Positions 17,934-27,769 of a stretch of DNA of 55,815 bases are shown here, in pieces; position 1 is the stretch's first letter; each line of letters begins with the position of its first letter. Source of the stretch: Acidimicrobiaceae bacterium (GTDB lineage Bacteria > Actinomycetota > Acidimicrobiia > Acidimicrobiales > Aldehydirespiratoraceae); contig VYFQ01000010.1 in NCBI GenBank assembly GCA_009842325.1, positions 8,001 to 63,815 on the forward strand, written 5' to 3'. The position numbers and the translations under genes were made by a program. Below the pieces are notes generated by a model that searched no databases, had not been told where the DNA came from, and worked only from the letters and a program-made list of their open reading frames with translations.

Positions 17934-18844
17934 TCGAATCGCTCGCCTCCGGCGATGCGAGCGCCGTTGGCCCAGTCGCGAGCCGGGGCTGCGGCCCGCC
18001 CTTCTGACTGGACAGTTAGGAGCTCGACAGCGCCGCGACCGGTGGCGACCGTCGGTGCCGGTCCGTCACCGGATCGCGACACCAGCGAGATGGTGCCGGC
18101 GGCGGCGGGCTGGCCGTTGCCGGTTGCGAGCCGGGCCTCCAGCACCTTGAGGCGCCGGTCCCGGTAGGTGGTCCAAGCGCCGCCGACCCGCACCAGCCGG
18201 AGCACATGCTCGGCGGGAACGGACCAGTCGACCCGCAACTCCGAGGGACTCATCTTGTCGGCCCAGGTCATCTCGCCCGACTGGGGCACCGGATCACCGA
18301 ACCCCTCGCTCAGGGCATCCAGCATCAGCCCGATGCCCAGCTCGCAGAGCCGGTCCCGCAGCTCGGTGGCCGACTCCTGCGGTTCGATGGGCGTCGCCGC
18401 CCGCCGGTACACGGCCCCGGTGTCGATCTCGGAGGCCACATCCATCAGGCAGACCCCGGTCTCGGTATCGCCGGCCAGGATGGCACGCTCCACCGGTGCC
18501 GCCCCCCGCCAGCGAGGCAGCAGCGAGAAGTGCAGGTTGACGGTGCGGCGGCGTTCGAGGAGCTCATCGGGAATGTGCTCGCCGTAGGCGACGACGATCC
18601 CCAGATCAGCCTCAACGTGCAGGGCATCGGAAAGGTCACAGGTGACGGCCAGCCCCATCTCGGCGGCCGCGGCCGCCACCGGCGAGGGGGTGGGCGCCTG
18701 GCGCCGACCCCGCCGCTTGGGAGGACGGGTGACCACCAGCGCGACGTCGTGGCCGGCGCGGTACAGGGCCTGCACGGGCGGCACGGCCACTTCCGGTGTG
18801 CCGAAGTAGACGATGCGCCGCCGCTCCGGCGGCGTCGCGCTCAC
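17930..18844 (-). CDS. fmt: Methionyl-tRNA formyltransferase
   Basis: Formylates initiator Met-tRNA with 10-formyl-THF. The 304-residue protein begins VSATPPERRRIVYFGTPEVAVPPVQAL. It carries the catalytic NLHFSLLPRWRGAAPVERAIL segment near residue 105, ETGVCLMDVASEIDTGAV, and the C-terminal OB-like domain (RLVRVGGAWTTYRDRRLKVLEA). The GTG start at 18844 overlaps the def TGA as GTGA; a longer frame upstream is def out of phase. Coupled def-fmt-rsmB order. Confidence 0.95.
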   Translation of the reverse strand: MSATPPERRRIVYFGTPEVAVPPVQALYRAGHDVALVVTRPPKRRGRRQAPTPSPVAAAAAEMGLAVTCDLSDALHVEADLGIVVAYGEHIPDELLERRRTVNLHFSLLPRWRGAAPVERAILAGDTETGVCLMDVASEIDTGAVYRRAATPIEPQESATELRDRLCELGIGLMLDALSEGFGDPVPQSGEMTWADKMSPSELRVDWSVPAEHVLRLVRVGGAWTTYRDRRLKVLEARLATGNGQPAAAGTISLVSRSGDGPAPTVATGRGAVELLTVQSEGRAAAPARDWANGARIAGGERFE

Positions 18845-19404
18845 AGCAGGCGCAGACCGGTCGAAGTCGCGTCCCCTCCTACGTCCGACGGCCGCATCGC
18901 CGTCGTCGAGCCGGACCCGATCCCCAGCTCGCGCAGCGTGCGCAGAGCAGCCTTGCGGGTGGCCTGGTCGAGCCGTTCGATGAGCAGCGTCCCGTCGAGG
19001 TGGTCCAACTCGTGCTGGAACAGGCGGGCTTCGATCTCGTCGGCCTCGACGGAGACCTCGTTGCCGTCCAGGTCGCGGCCGATGACGTGGACCTGCTTGG
19101 GCCTGACGATCTCCCACGACAGCCCTGGAACGGACAGACACCCCTCGTCGTAGACCCACTCACCGTCGGACTCGACGATCTGCGGGTTGACGATGGTGCG
19201 CGGTCCGTCGCCCAGATCCCACACGAACAAGCGCTTCTGCACCCCGATCTGGGGAGCGGCCAGCCCGACCCCCTCCGCGGCGTACATCGTCTCCACCATC
19301 CCCTCGACGATCCGTACCAACGTGGCATCGACGTCGGCTACGTCGGCGGCGCGGCGGCGCAAGACCGGATCACCGATGATGCGTATGTCGTAGGGGGCCA
19401 CCAC
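18841..19404 (-). CDS. def: Peptide deformylase
   Basis: Metal-dependent removal of the N-formyl group from nascent proteins. All three motifs are present: GVGLAAPQIG near residue 46, EGCLSVPGLSWE near 92 (metal Cys) and QHELDHLDGTLLIERL near 133 (HEXXH). The 187 residues are normal length, with a C-terminal tail of ~30 residues. It is the first gene of def-fmt-rsmB, and is divergent from the plus-strand methyltransferase gene that starts 22 bases away. Confidence 0.96.
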   Translation of the reverse strand: MVAPYDIRIIGDPVLRRRAADVADVDATLVRIVEGMVETMYAAEGVGLAAPQIGVQKRLFVWDLGDGPRTIVNPQIVESDGEWVYDEGCLSVPGLSWEIVRPKQVHVIGRDLDGNEVSVEADEIEARLFQHELDHLDGTLLIERLDQATRKAALRTLRELGIGSGSTTAMRPSDVGGDATSTGLRLL

Positions 19405-19426
19405 CGTTTGAGGCTACCGTCGCGCC

Positions 19427-20071
19427 ATGGCCGATCCCGCTGCCGATCCCACCGCCCAGCCGGCCAGCGGCCAGTACTTCGAAGCCGAGCCCCTGGCGGC
19501 GGCTGCACCGCGGACGATCGCGGTGAACATCGGCGAGATGCAGTTGACGTTCGTGACCGATTCAGGGGTGTTCTCGCCCGACCGGCTGGACGCAGGCACG
19601 CGTTTGCTGCTGCTCGAGGCGCCGCCGCTGGGTGCCGGCGACCGTCGGGTGCTGGACCTGGGATGCGGCTGGGGTCCCATCGCCTGCGTGGCCGGACTGC
19701 GCTCACCCGCAGCCGAGGTGCTGGCGGTGGACGTCAACGAGCGGGCGCTGAGCCTCACGGCCGGCAATGCCGAGCGCAACCGCGTCGGCAATGTGACGGT
19801 GGCGCGCCCCGACGAGGTGGACCCGGCGAGCCGCTTCGACCGCATCCTCTGCAATCCCCCCATCCGCGTCGGCAAGAACGCCCTTCACGGCTTGCTGGCC
19901 ACCTGGCTCGACCGTCTCGCGACCGGCGGGCGGGCCCACCTCGTCGTGAATCGCCACCTCGGCAGCGACTCGCTGGCCCGTTGGCTCACAAACCGGGGCC
20001 ATGAAGTGGACCGGCTGGTATCGAGATCCGGCTACCGGCTCCTAGAGGTGGGCGCCGTGAGCAGGACATGA
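19427..20071 (+). CDS. Class I SAM methyltransferase, RsmC-like (MTS domain)
   Basis: A 214-residue protein with the MTS fold. An N-terminal strand region (LTFVTDSGVFSPDRLDAGTRLLLL) precedes SAM motif I (RRVLDLGCGWGPIACVA), the acidic loop (EVLAVDVNERALSLTAGNAERN) and the catalytic NPP(I) motif (FDRILCNPPIRVGK). This architecture matches the small RsmC-type 16S rRNA guanine-N2 methyltransferases that lack the N-terminal pseudo-domain; the exact substrate is inferred. It overlaps the following trmH-type gene as ATGA. Divergent from def. Confidence 0.85.
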   Translation: MADPAADPTAQPASGQYFEAEPLAAAAPRTIAVNIGEMQLTFVTDSGVFSPDRLDAGTRLLLLEAPPLGAGDRRVLDLGCGWGPIACVAGLRSPAAEVLAVDVNERALSLTAGNAERNRVGNVTVARPDEVDPASRFDRILCNPPIRVGKNALHGLLATWLDRLATGGRAHLVVNRHLGSDSLARWLTNRGHEVDRLVSRSGYRLLEVGAVSRT

Positions 20072-20607
20072 ACCGGCTCGACTCCACCGGTCTCAAGCGG
20101 CTGCACCGCGAGTGGCGCAGGCGCGGCCACGGGCGGCTGGCTCTGGTGCTGGACCGGGTGCAGAACCCCCTCAACGTCGGTGCGATCGCCCGTACCGCCG
20201 CGGCCGAGCGAGTCGAACACGTCTATCTGGGTGGCGGCGCCTCCCCCGAGGAGCCCAAGGCGGCCAAGACGTCGATGGGAACGGAGCGCTACCTGTCGTG
20301 GAGCCGGTTCGACGACCCGGCGGCCGCGCTCGAGGCGGCCCGAGCCGACGGCTACCGGATCGTCGGAGTGGAGCTGGCCACCCAGGCCCGGCCGCTGCAC
20401 GAGCTCGACCTGACCGGCCCGGTCGCCCTGGTGGTCGGCAACGAGGATCACGGCCTGTCAACCGTCACCCTCGACGGTTGCGACGCGGTGGGCTTCATTC
20501 CCCAGCTCGGTCGGGTCGGCTCCCTCAACGTCGCCGCAGCAGCCGCCATAGCCATGTACGAGGCTCGCCGCCAGCAATGGACGGCGCCCAACCAGACACA
20601 CCCGTAG
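20068..20607 (+). CDS. tRNA/rRNA 2'-O-methyltransferase, TrmH family
   Basis: Compact SPOUT methyltransferase of 179 residues: motif 1 VLDRVQNPLNVGAIARTAAA (residues ~29-48), motif 2 GPVALVVGNEDHGL and motif 3 GFIPQLGRVGSLNVAAAAAIAMYEARRQ. The size and the EPKAAKTSMGTERYLSW loop fit TrmH (tRNA Gm18), but substrate cannot be settled by eye. It is translationally coupled to the preceding RsmC-like gene. This makes a small plus-strand RNA-modification operon between def and the toxin-antitoxin pair. Confidence 0.87.
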   Translation: MNRLDSTGLKRLHREWRRRGHGRLALVLDRVQNPLNVGAIARTAAAERVEHVYLGGGASPEEPKAAKTSMGTERYLSWSRFDDPAAALEAARADGYRIVGVELATQARPLHELDLTGPVALVVGNEDHGLSTVTLDGCDAVGFIPQLGRVGSLNVAAAAAIAMYEARRQQWTAPNQTHP

Positions 20608-20619
20608 AGGATCTACCTC

Positions 20620-20928
20620 TCAGCAACCTGTGGCGGCTCTGAGGGCTTGGCAGGCTTCCTCCAGCTTGGCGGGACTGAGCATGGCCACCGGCCGGCGGAA
20701 CGCCTCTCTGGGCAAGGTATGGAGGGTATCGAAGTTGACAACACAGTCCGACGGCACGCCATCGAAGGCCGCTGTCAGGGGCAACTCCGAAGTCAAGCCT
20801 CGGCGCGTTCTTGTGAGCGATGCCACGACGACTGCGCCGATGCGATCCGCAACGGGGTCGCGGGTAAGCACCAGCACGGGCCGGTCGCCACCGGGAGCGG
20901 CCGCGAACCAGATCTCACCGCGGCGCAT
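20620..20928 (-). CDS. MazF/PemK-family endoribonuclease toxin
   Basis: A 102-residue type II toxin candidate. It has the MazF start MRRGEIWFAAAPGGDRPVLVLTRDPVADR, the VVVASLTRTRRGLTSELPL strand with the conserved T/S and R, and the FDTLHTLPREAF segment. It should cleave mRNA when free. The ATG lies inside the antitoxin gene (14-base overlap), the usual coupling. It converges on the trmH-type gene with 12 bases between stops. Confidence 0.88.
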   Translation of the reverse strand: MRRGEIWFAAAPGGDRPVLVLTRDPVADRIGAVVVASLTRTRRGLTSELPLTAAFDGVPSDCVVNFDTLHTLPREAFRRPVAMLSPAKLEEACQALRAATGC

Positions 20929-21166
20929 CGGACCAATCGGACCAGTCTTCGGCCGGGGCCCAGTGTTCGACCTTGGTCAGTGACAGTTCCTCCGGGCCGA
21001 GCGGGTCCGCCTCGTAGGCGGCAGCGTCTCGCGGCGCGCTGAGCGCATTGAGATGGCGGCGCAGGGCGTCGCGGATCATCTCTGATTGCGGGATGCCAAG
21101 GGCGTGGGCCATCTCTCGCGCCCGAGCGGCCTCGGCGGGATCGACTCTGAAGCTGAGCATTGTCAT
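20915..21166 (-). CDS. Ribbon-helix-helix antitoxin partner of the MazF toxin
   Basis: An 83-residue protein with an N-terminal ribbon-helix-helix (MTMLSFRVDPAEAARAREMAHALGIPQSEMIRDALRRHL) and an acidic, probably disordered tail (EELSLTKVEHWAPAEDWSDWSDAPR) suited to wrapping the toxin. The ATG at 21166 is chosen because a consensus -10 (TATACT) ends 6 bases before it. A longer frame to 21202 would run through the promoter. It probably autorepresses through the palindrome 21161-21190. Confidence 0.82.
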   Translation of the reverse strand: MTMLSFRVDPAEAARAREMAHALGIPQSEMIRDALRRHLNALSAPRDAAAYEADPLGPEELSLTKVEHWAPAEDWSDWSDAPR

Positions 21167-21190
21167 ACGCACAGTATATGAAGTATGACA
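21161..21190 (-). promoter_or_regulatory. Toxin-antitoxin promoter and palindromic operator
   Basis: TGTCATAC (21161-21168) and GTATGACA (21183-21190) are a perfect 8-base inverted repeat with a 14-base spacer. The minus-strand -10 TATACT occupies 21173-21178 in the spacer, so transcription should begin at or very near the ATG at 21166, giving a leaderless mRNA. The downstream arm overlaps the start codon. RHH antitoxin binding here would block the -10; no good -35 is seen. Confidence 0.65.
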
Positions 21191-23091
21191 CCTTGGCGAC
21201 ACAGCTAGTCAGACTCGCTGGGGGTCGACCTCGACTCGAAGGCGCTCCGGGGGCCGCGGGGTGGCGGCCAACAGGTCGAGCAGCGGCTCGCGGGTCGGGG
21301 CCCGCAGCAGGTACTGGCCGTCGAGGGGGCCGTAGATACTCACCGCGGTGTCGTCAGCTTCCTTGAGCGCTGCGATGAAGACCTGGGCACCGGGGCCGGA
21401 GACCTTGACCTGGGCGCCGTAGGGCGGCAGGCCCAACTCCTGGCGGCGCCCACTCTCCGCCGCGGCCGCGATGGACGGGTCGGCAAGCACCGCGGCCTGC
21501 ACCACCGGATGGTCCGGCTGGCGGGTCTGGACCACCAGACGGCCACCGCTCCGACGGCCGCCTACGAGGCGGGCACCCCGTGCCAGCAGAGCCAGTGCCT
21601 GCTCGGAGGCTCGCTGGCGGGGGGCCAGGAGCTCCTGGTCGAAGTCCAGGAACACGACCATGGCCGCCGACGACATCCGCCAGAGCACAGCCTCCGTGCC
21701 GATCATGATCCGCTCCTCGCCCAGGCTGCCGGAGTCGGCGGTCAGCTCCCCCACCGGCTCGCCCGCCAGCGCGGCCAGCTCCTCGCGGGCCCGGGTCACG
21801 CCCATGCGCAGGTTGAGCAGGACCGTCGATCCGCACTCAGCGCACACCACCGGGCGGCGCTCGCTGCCGTCGGCGGCCACCAACTCGTCGTCCATGAGCC
21901 GCATGGGCACGCGGCCGTCGGCGGAGCGGGCCAGCTCGCCACATGCCTTGCAGGCCAGGAGCCGGGCTCGGCCCTTGCGGTTGAGCACCACCGCCACCCT
22001 GCCCTGGGCCGCCACCAAGCGGTCACGCAGACCCTCGGCAAAGAGCCCGGACCGCACCGGATCGTCGAGGCGGCGGTCGAGCACATCGACCGCGGACCAG
22101 CCGTCGCGCTCGGCTGCCCGGCCGACCGTCCGAAGCTCTCCGGCCTCGAGCGCTTCTAGCGTTGGCACGGGCGACACCAGCATCGCAGGCACCCCGGCGC
22201 GCCGAGCCCGCTCCAAGGCCACCTCGCGGGCGTGCCATGTGGGTGTCTGCTCACTCTGGAGGGCCTCGGAGTGCTCATCGAGCACGGCGACCGCGGCCAG
22301 GCGCGGCATGGGCAGCCATACCGCGGTGCGGGTTCCGACCACCGTTGCGCCCGCGGCGGCAACGGCCCAGTCGTCGAAGCCGAGAGCGACCCGCAAGCCG
22401 TCACGTCTCAGTCCGCGTGCGATCCTGCGGGCGTCGCCGAGGCTGGGAACGACGATCAGGGCGTCGCCTCGGCGAGCAGCCGCCCTAGCCACCTCCATTC
22501 CACCGCTAGCGGGAGGGCATCGCAGCACCGTCACCCCAGCGGGACGCTCGAACAAGTCGCCGTACGGCTGGGGCGTGCCTTCCTGAGTGCCTGCGGCGGC
22601 CCGAGCCGGTGCCGGTACAGAGACCACCCGGGGCGGCGACGCAGCGCGTAGTAAGTGCACCGTCCGCCCGGCCCAGCGCCACGCGGCCCATCGGGCCAGG
22701 CTCACAACATCGGCAGGCGGCCCCATGCCGGACAGCTGCGCCAGCGGCTGGAGCTCGACGCCCGGAGGCGGATCGACGCCCACTTCGGTGACCCAGCCCC
22801 CCAGCCGGCGGCCGCCCAAGGCGATGCGCACGATTGTGCCGATCCGCAGTCGTTCAGCGCGCCCGTCGGCGTGCCAAGCGTCGGGCACCGCGTAGTCGAA
22901 CGCCTTGTCGAGCCGCACCACATCAGGCAGTACCCGAACAACCAGCGCCGGAGCAGATCCCTGGGCAGGCGCCGCCCCGGAGTCATCGGGCTCAGCCGGC
23001 TCGTGCCCCTCGTCCGGAACCGCCCCACCCTCGCCGGGCTCCGGCTCCCCGGACGGCTCCTCGAAGGAGAGTTGGCCCTGCGAGCCGGAAC

Positions 23092-24269
<1,178 letters not shown>

Positions 24270-24273
<4 letters not shown>

Positions 24274-25472
24274 TGGGCCTCCGCCATGAGCGCGACCACC
24301 TTGTCGAGCACGGACCGCGCCGCCTCGCGCTTGGTGGTCAAGGGGACATGGTGGCGGGCACCGTCAGCGGTGAACATCACGATCTCGTTGGTGTCGTGGC
24401 CGAAACCGACCTGCTCCTTGGAGACGTCGTTGGCCACGATCACATCGAGGTTCTTGCTGCGCAGCTTGTCGAGCGCGTTGGCCTCCAGATCCTCGGTCTC
24501 CGCCGCAAAACCGACCAGCACTTGGCCGGGCGGCTTGGAGGCGCCCAGCGACGCCAGGATGTCGCGGGTGGGTTCCAGTTCCAGCGGGGGCACGCCCTGA
24601 CCCTTCTTGATCTTGGTGCCCGCAGGGTTCGCCGGGCGGAAGTCGGCGACCGCGGCAGCCATCACCACAGCGTCGGCGCCGCGGGCCTCCAATTCGACGG
24701 CGGCAGCCATCTCCGCGGCCGTCTCAACGGCCACCACCCGAGCGGCAGCCGGCGTCCGATCGGGTTCTGTGGTGACGAGCACGACGTCGGCGCCGCGGGC
24801 CGCGGCCTCAGTTGCGACAGCCGCGCCCTGCTTGCCCGAGGAGCGATTGCCCACGTATCGCACTGCGTCTATCGGCTCGCGGGTTCCGCCTGACGTGACC
24901 AGCACTCGCCGGCCGGCTAGATCCTGGGGGGTCAGCACCGCCTCGACCGCGGCCACGATCTCGGCCGGCTCCGCCATCCGGCCTGATCCAATGTCGCCAC
25001 CCGCGAGGGGACCCTCCACCGGCCCCACGATGGTCACGTCCCGCTCAGCCAGCACCGCCATGTTCTCCTGCACCGACGGCTGCTCCCACATCTCGGTGTG
25101 CATGGCAGGAGCCACGATCACCGGCGCCCGGGTGGCCAGCAGGGTGGCGGTGAGAATGTCACCGGAGCGGCCGGTACGCAGATCCGAGATCAGTCGGGCC
25201 GTAGCCGGGCACACGACGACGGCGTCGGCTCGCTGGCCGAGACTGGTGTGAGGGATGGCCGAGGAGGGATCCTTCCACAGCGAGGTGACCGCCGGCTCCG
25301 ACGCCAGGGCCGAGAAGGTCGTCTCCCCCACCATCCGCAGCGCTCCGGCGGTGAGCACGGGAACGACATGGGCCCCGGCACCGACCAGCCGCCGGCACAC
25401 CTCCGCTGCCTTATAGGCCGCGATGCCGCCGGTCACGCCGAGCACGATGCGCCGGCCTCGCAGAGGGCTCAT
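24270..25472 (-). CDS. coaBC: Bifunctional phosphopantothenoylcysteine decarboxylase/synthetase
   Basis: Two steps of coenzyme A synthesis. The N-terminal CoaC flavodoxin-like domain (residues 1-180) has [15 protein letters not shown], the catalytic-His segment [12 protein letters not shown] and the PAMHTEMW clamp. The C-terminal CoaB domain has [27 protein letters not shown] and the GTKIKK motif. The ATG at 25472 ([12 protein letters not shown], 400 residues) was chosen over an extended frame to 25595 that overlaps rpoZ. It is followed by an overlapping metK. Confidence 0.95.
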
Positions 25473-25482
25473 GGCGCGCCCG

Positions 25483-25884
25483 TCAGGCGCCGACGTCGCC
25501 GGCTGACTCGAAGGACTTGGCGGCGGCCAGACCAGGCTCCGGGTCGCTGACGTCCAGCAAGTGAGCACCCTCGGGGGAGCCCGCCTGCTCAGCAAGCAGT
25601 TCCGAAGCCTCCAAGGCCTCGGCCGCCTCGGCCTCGGGATCGATCTCGACCGCCTCGATCTTGCCGGCAGCGACCTCCTCGAGGGCGATGGACAGCGGCT
25701 TGGACGAGGTGGAGATCACCTGGGGAGGTACGGACGCTCCGATTCCACCGCCCAACTGACCCAGGTAATTGGTGATCTCGCGGCTTCTCATGGCAGCCAG
25801 AGTCACGAGCACGAACTTGGACTCTGTCCGGTCGAGAAGATCCTCGATGGCCGGGGTCATCATCGTGTCGTAGCCGTGGGCCAT
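25483..25884 (-). CDS. rpoZ: RNA polymerase omega subunit
   Basis: Small RNAP subunit that stabilises beta'. The omega core is at residues 7-60: PAIEDLLDRTESKFVLVTLAAMRSREITNYLGQL, then KPLSIALEEVAAGKI. At 133 residues it is longer than usual, owing to a C-terminal acidic Ala/Glu tail of about 65 residues. It lies between gmk and coaBC, the conserved place. Confidence 0.93.
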   Translation of the reverse strand: MAHGYDTMMTPAIEDLLDRTESKFVLVTLAAMRSREITNYLGQLGGGIGASVPPQVISTSSKPLSIALEEVAAGKIEAVEIDPEAEAAEALEASELLAEQAGSPEGAHLLDVSDPEPGLAAAKSFESAGDVGA

Positions 25885-25920
25885 GGCGCGCTCCGCTGGA
25901 TCAGGCGACTGGGGCGCTTC

Positions 25921-25949
25921 ACGCTACCAGCCGCGACCGCAGTTGCGAA
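25921..25949 (-). promoter_or_regulatory. Possible rpoZ promoter
   Basis: Minus-strand TTCGCA (25944-25949) and TAGCGT (25921-25926), 17 bases apart, in the 94-base gap between gmk and rpoZ. The hexamers match the consensus only partly; listed for position and spacing. Confidence 0.25.
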
Positions 25950-25978
25950 CGATCGACCCAGCGGCGCGAGCCCCTGGT

Positions 25979-26551
25979 TCAGGGTTGCGAGCGGCGCCTC
26001 TCGCGGTCGGTGGCGATCAGGTTCTCGATGGCTCGAACAGCCCTGCTCACCTCGTCGTTCACCACTATCTCGTAACCCATCTCCACAGCTTCAGCCCGCT
26101 CTGAGGCAGTCTTCTCCATTCGTCGGGCTACCGTCGCGGCGTCGTCACCCCGGTTCTCGAGGCGCTTTCGCTGGTGCTCGCGGCTGGGCGCGTCGACGAA
26201 CACCAGCACGGCGTCGGGCACCAGTTCCCTCACCTGCCGTCCTCCGCGGACGTCGATCTCGAGCAGCACATCCGCTCCCTCGGGAGGGTCGGGAACCGGA
26301 GTGCCCTGGAGGTAGTCCAGGAACTCGACCCACTCCAGGAAGCCGCCCCGATCGATGGCGGCCTCGAACGTGGCGCGATCCACGAAGCGGTAGGCCTCGG
26401 CCGGTTCTGCCGGACGGCGCGGTCGGGTCGTCCAGGACCTAGACAACCACAGGCACGGGTCACGAGCCAGCAACTGCTCGACAATCGTGCCCTTGCCTAC
26501 GCCTCCCGGTCCGGAGACGATGACAACAGAACGGCCCTCGAGGGAGGTCAC
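25979..26551 (-). CDS. gmk: Guanylate kinase
   Basis: Phosphorylates GMP to GDP. The P-loop GPGGVGKGTIVEQLL is near residue 14. SRSWTTRPRRPAE, GGFLEWVEFLDYLQGTP (GMP-binding region), LLEIDVRGGRQV and the lid RLENRGDD follow. At 190 residues it is about six residues short between the GTP-loop and LLEID compared with common homologues (PVPDPPEGADV), a mild deletion that leaves the motifs intact. It lies between mihF and rpoZ. Confidence 0.95.
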   Translation of the reverse strand: MTSLEGRSVVIVSGPGGVGKGTIVEQLLARDPCLWLSRSWTTRPRRPAEPAEAYRFVDRATFEAAIDRGGFLEWVEFLDYLQGTPVPDPPEGADVLLEIDVRGGRQVRELVPDAVLVFVDAPSREHQRKRLENRGDDAATVARRMEKTASERAEAVEMGYEIVVNDEVSRAVRAIENLIATDRERRRSQP

Positions 26552-26579
26552 CCCCGCGAGGCTACCGACCCGGTACTAG

Positions 26580-26891
26580 TCAGCCGAAGGCGTCGAGTAG
26601 TTGGCTCCGCTGCCGGCTGCCGAGCCCGCGCAGGCGGCGGTTCTCGGATATACCGATCCCCTCCATCGCCCTGCGGGCCTTCACCTTGCCCACGCCGGGC
26701 AGGGATTCGATTACAGCCAGAACCTTCATCTTGCCGACGGTGTCGTCGTCCAGCCGGCCGAGGAGGTCCGAGAGGGAGATGTCACCGGCCTTGAGCTGTC
26801 CGCGGAGCTCGGCCCGCTCGCGGCGGACCTTGGCCGCCTTGACCAAGGCCTCTCGCCTGACTTCATCGGAAATGGAAAACGGTTGAGCCAT
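26580..26891 (-). CDS. mihF: Integration host factor, actinobacterial type
   Basis: A 103-residue nucleoid-associated DNA-binding protein of the actinobacteria-specific mIHF family, unrelated to proteobacterial IHF. The N-terminal long helix (EVRREALVKAAKVRRERAELRGQLK) precedes the helix-two-turns-helix region LPGVGKVKARRAMEGIGISENRRLRGLGSRQRSQLLDAFG. Its position between pyrF and gmk is the classical one and is good evidence for an actinobacterial host. Confidence 0.95.
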   Translation of the reverse strand: MAQPFSISDEVRREALVKAAKVRRERAELRGQLKAGDISLSDLLGRLDDDTVGKMKVLAVIESLPGVGKVKARRAMEGIGISENRRLRGLGSRQRSQLLDAFG

Positions 26892-26974
26892 GGGCGGTGA
26901 GATTAGCCAATGTGACGCGGATTTGCCACCATTTCATCGAATTGGGTCTGATCGGCGTCTGCGAAGCCACGGGT

Positions 26975-27064
26975 CGGAAAGTCTCACTGCTGGACGCTGC
27001 GGTGCGGAGAGCCTCACTGCTGGAGGCTGCAGTGCGGAAAGCCTCACGGCTGGAGGCTGCGGTG
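26975..27064. repeat. Three tandem 30-base repeats at the pyrF 3' end
   Basis: Units 26975-27004, 27005-27034 and 27035-27064 differ at only a few positions. The pyrF stop lies in the third unit, and the same stop triplet recurs in frame in the other two. In minus-strand RNA the units at 27005 and 27035 can each fold as AGCCTC-loop-GAGGCT (the unit at 27035 followed by TTCC), so they could act as tandem weak terminators or 3' stabilisers before mihF. There are no spacers, so this is not a CRISPR. Confidence 0.8.
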
Positions 27065-27769
27065 CAGGCGCTCGGCCGCCTCCAGGGGATCGGCGGCCCT
27101 GGTCACCGGCCTGCCGACGACCAGCAAGTCTGCACCGGCGGCCAGCGCCTGGACCGGTGAGGCCACCCGCCGCTGGTCGTCCACCGAATCGCCGGCCAGC
27201 CGGATGCCGGGAACGGCCCGGAGGAGCTCGGGCCGGACATGACGGGTTGCGGTCAGGTCAGGGGCGGCGCAGACCACGCCCGCGCAGCCGGCCTCGAATG
27301 CCATCTCCATGCGCTGGGCGACCAGGTCGCGGGTGGCGGCGACTTGGGCTTCGCTGGTCAGCACCGTCACGGCCAGCACACCCGCCGGACGGGTCGCGCC
27401 GGCGGCCAGTCCCTCGGCTCCGGCCCGCAGCATCTCAACGCCACCGGCGGCATGCACCGTCAGGTACGAGACGCCCAACTCTCCCACCACCCGGGCCGCC
27501 CGGTTCACCGTGTTGGGGATGTCGTGGAGCTTGAGGTCGCAGAACACGTCATATCCGAGGTCGATCATGGCTCCTATCGCCTCAGGGCCCGCCGCGGTAT
27601 AGAGCTCCAATCCGATCTTGGCGACCCGGAAGTGCCCGACGAGCGAGCGGGCAAGGCGGGAAGCCGCGACCAGATCGTCGACGTCGAGCGCCAGAGCGAG
27701 ACGGTCGCGGACCGGCCCTTTGTGGGAGGCGCCTCCACCGCTGGTGGAAGCAGACATCGCTTCATCCAT
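27044..27769 (-). CDS. pyrF: Orotidine-5'-phosphate decarboxylase
   Basis: Last step of UMP synthesis. The 241 residues show the family-I (short type) core: LALALDVDDL, AKIGLELYTAAGPEAI, the catalytic DLKLHDIPNTV motif near residue 80, and the C-terminal VGRPVTRAADPLEAAERL phosphate site. The ATG at 27769 has GGAG six bases upstream and overlaps the pyrD stop by 8 bases. MSAST at 27757 is an alternative. It ends within the 30-base repeat array. Confidence 0.95.
   Translation of the reverse strand: MDEAMSASTSGGGASHKGPVRDRLALALDVDDLVAASRLARSLVGHFRVAKIGLELYTAAGPEAIGAMIDLGYDVFCDLKLHDIPNTVNRAARVVGELGVSYLTVHAAGGVEMLRAGAEGLAAGATRPAGVLAVTVLTSEAQVAATRDLVAQRMEMAFEAGCAGVVCAAPDLTATRHVRPELLRAVPGIRLAGDSVDDQRRVASPVQALAAGADLLVVGRPVTRAADPLEAAERLHRSLQP

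Noticed and set aside
26975..27064. Short CRISPR-like array
   Set aside because: The 30-base units are directly tandem without unique spacers.
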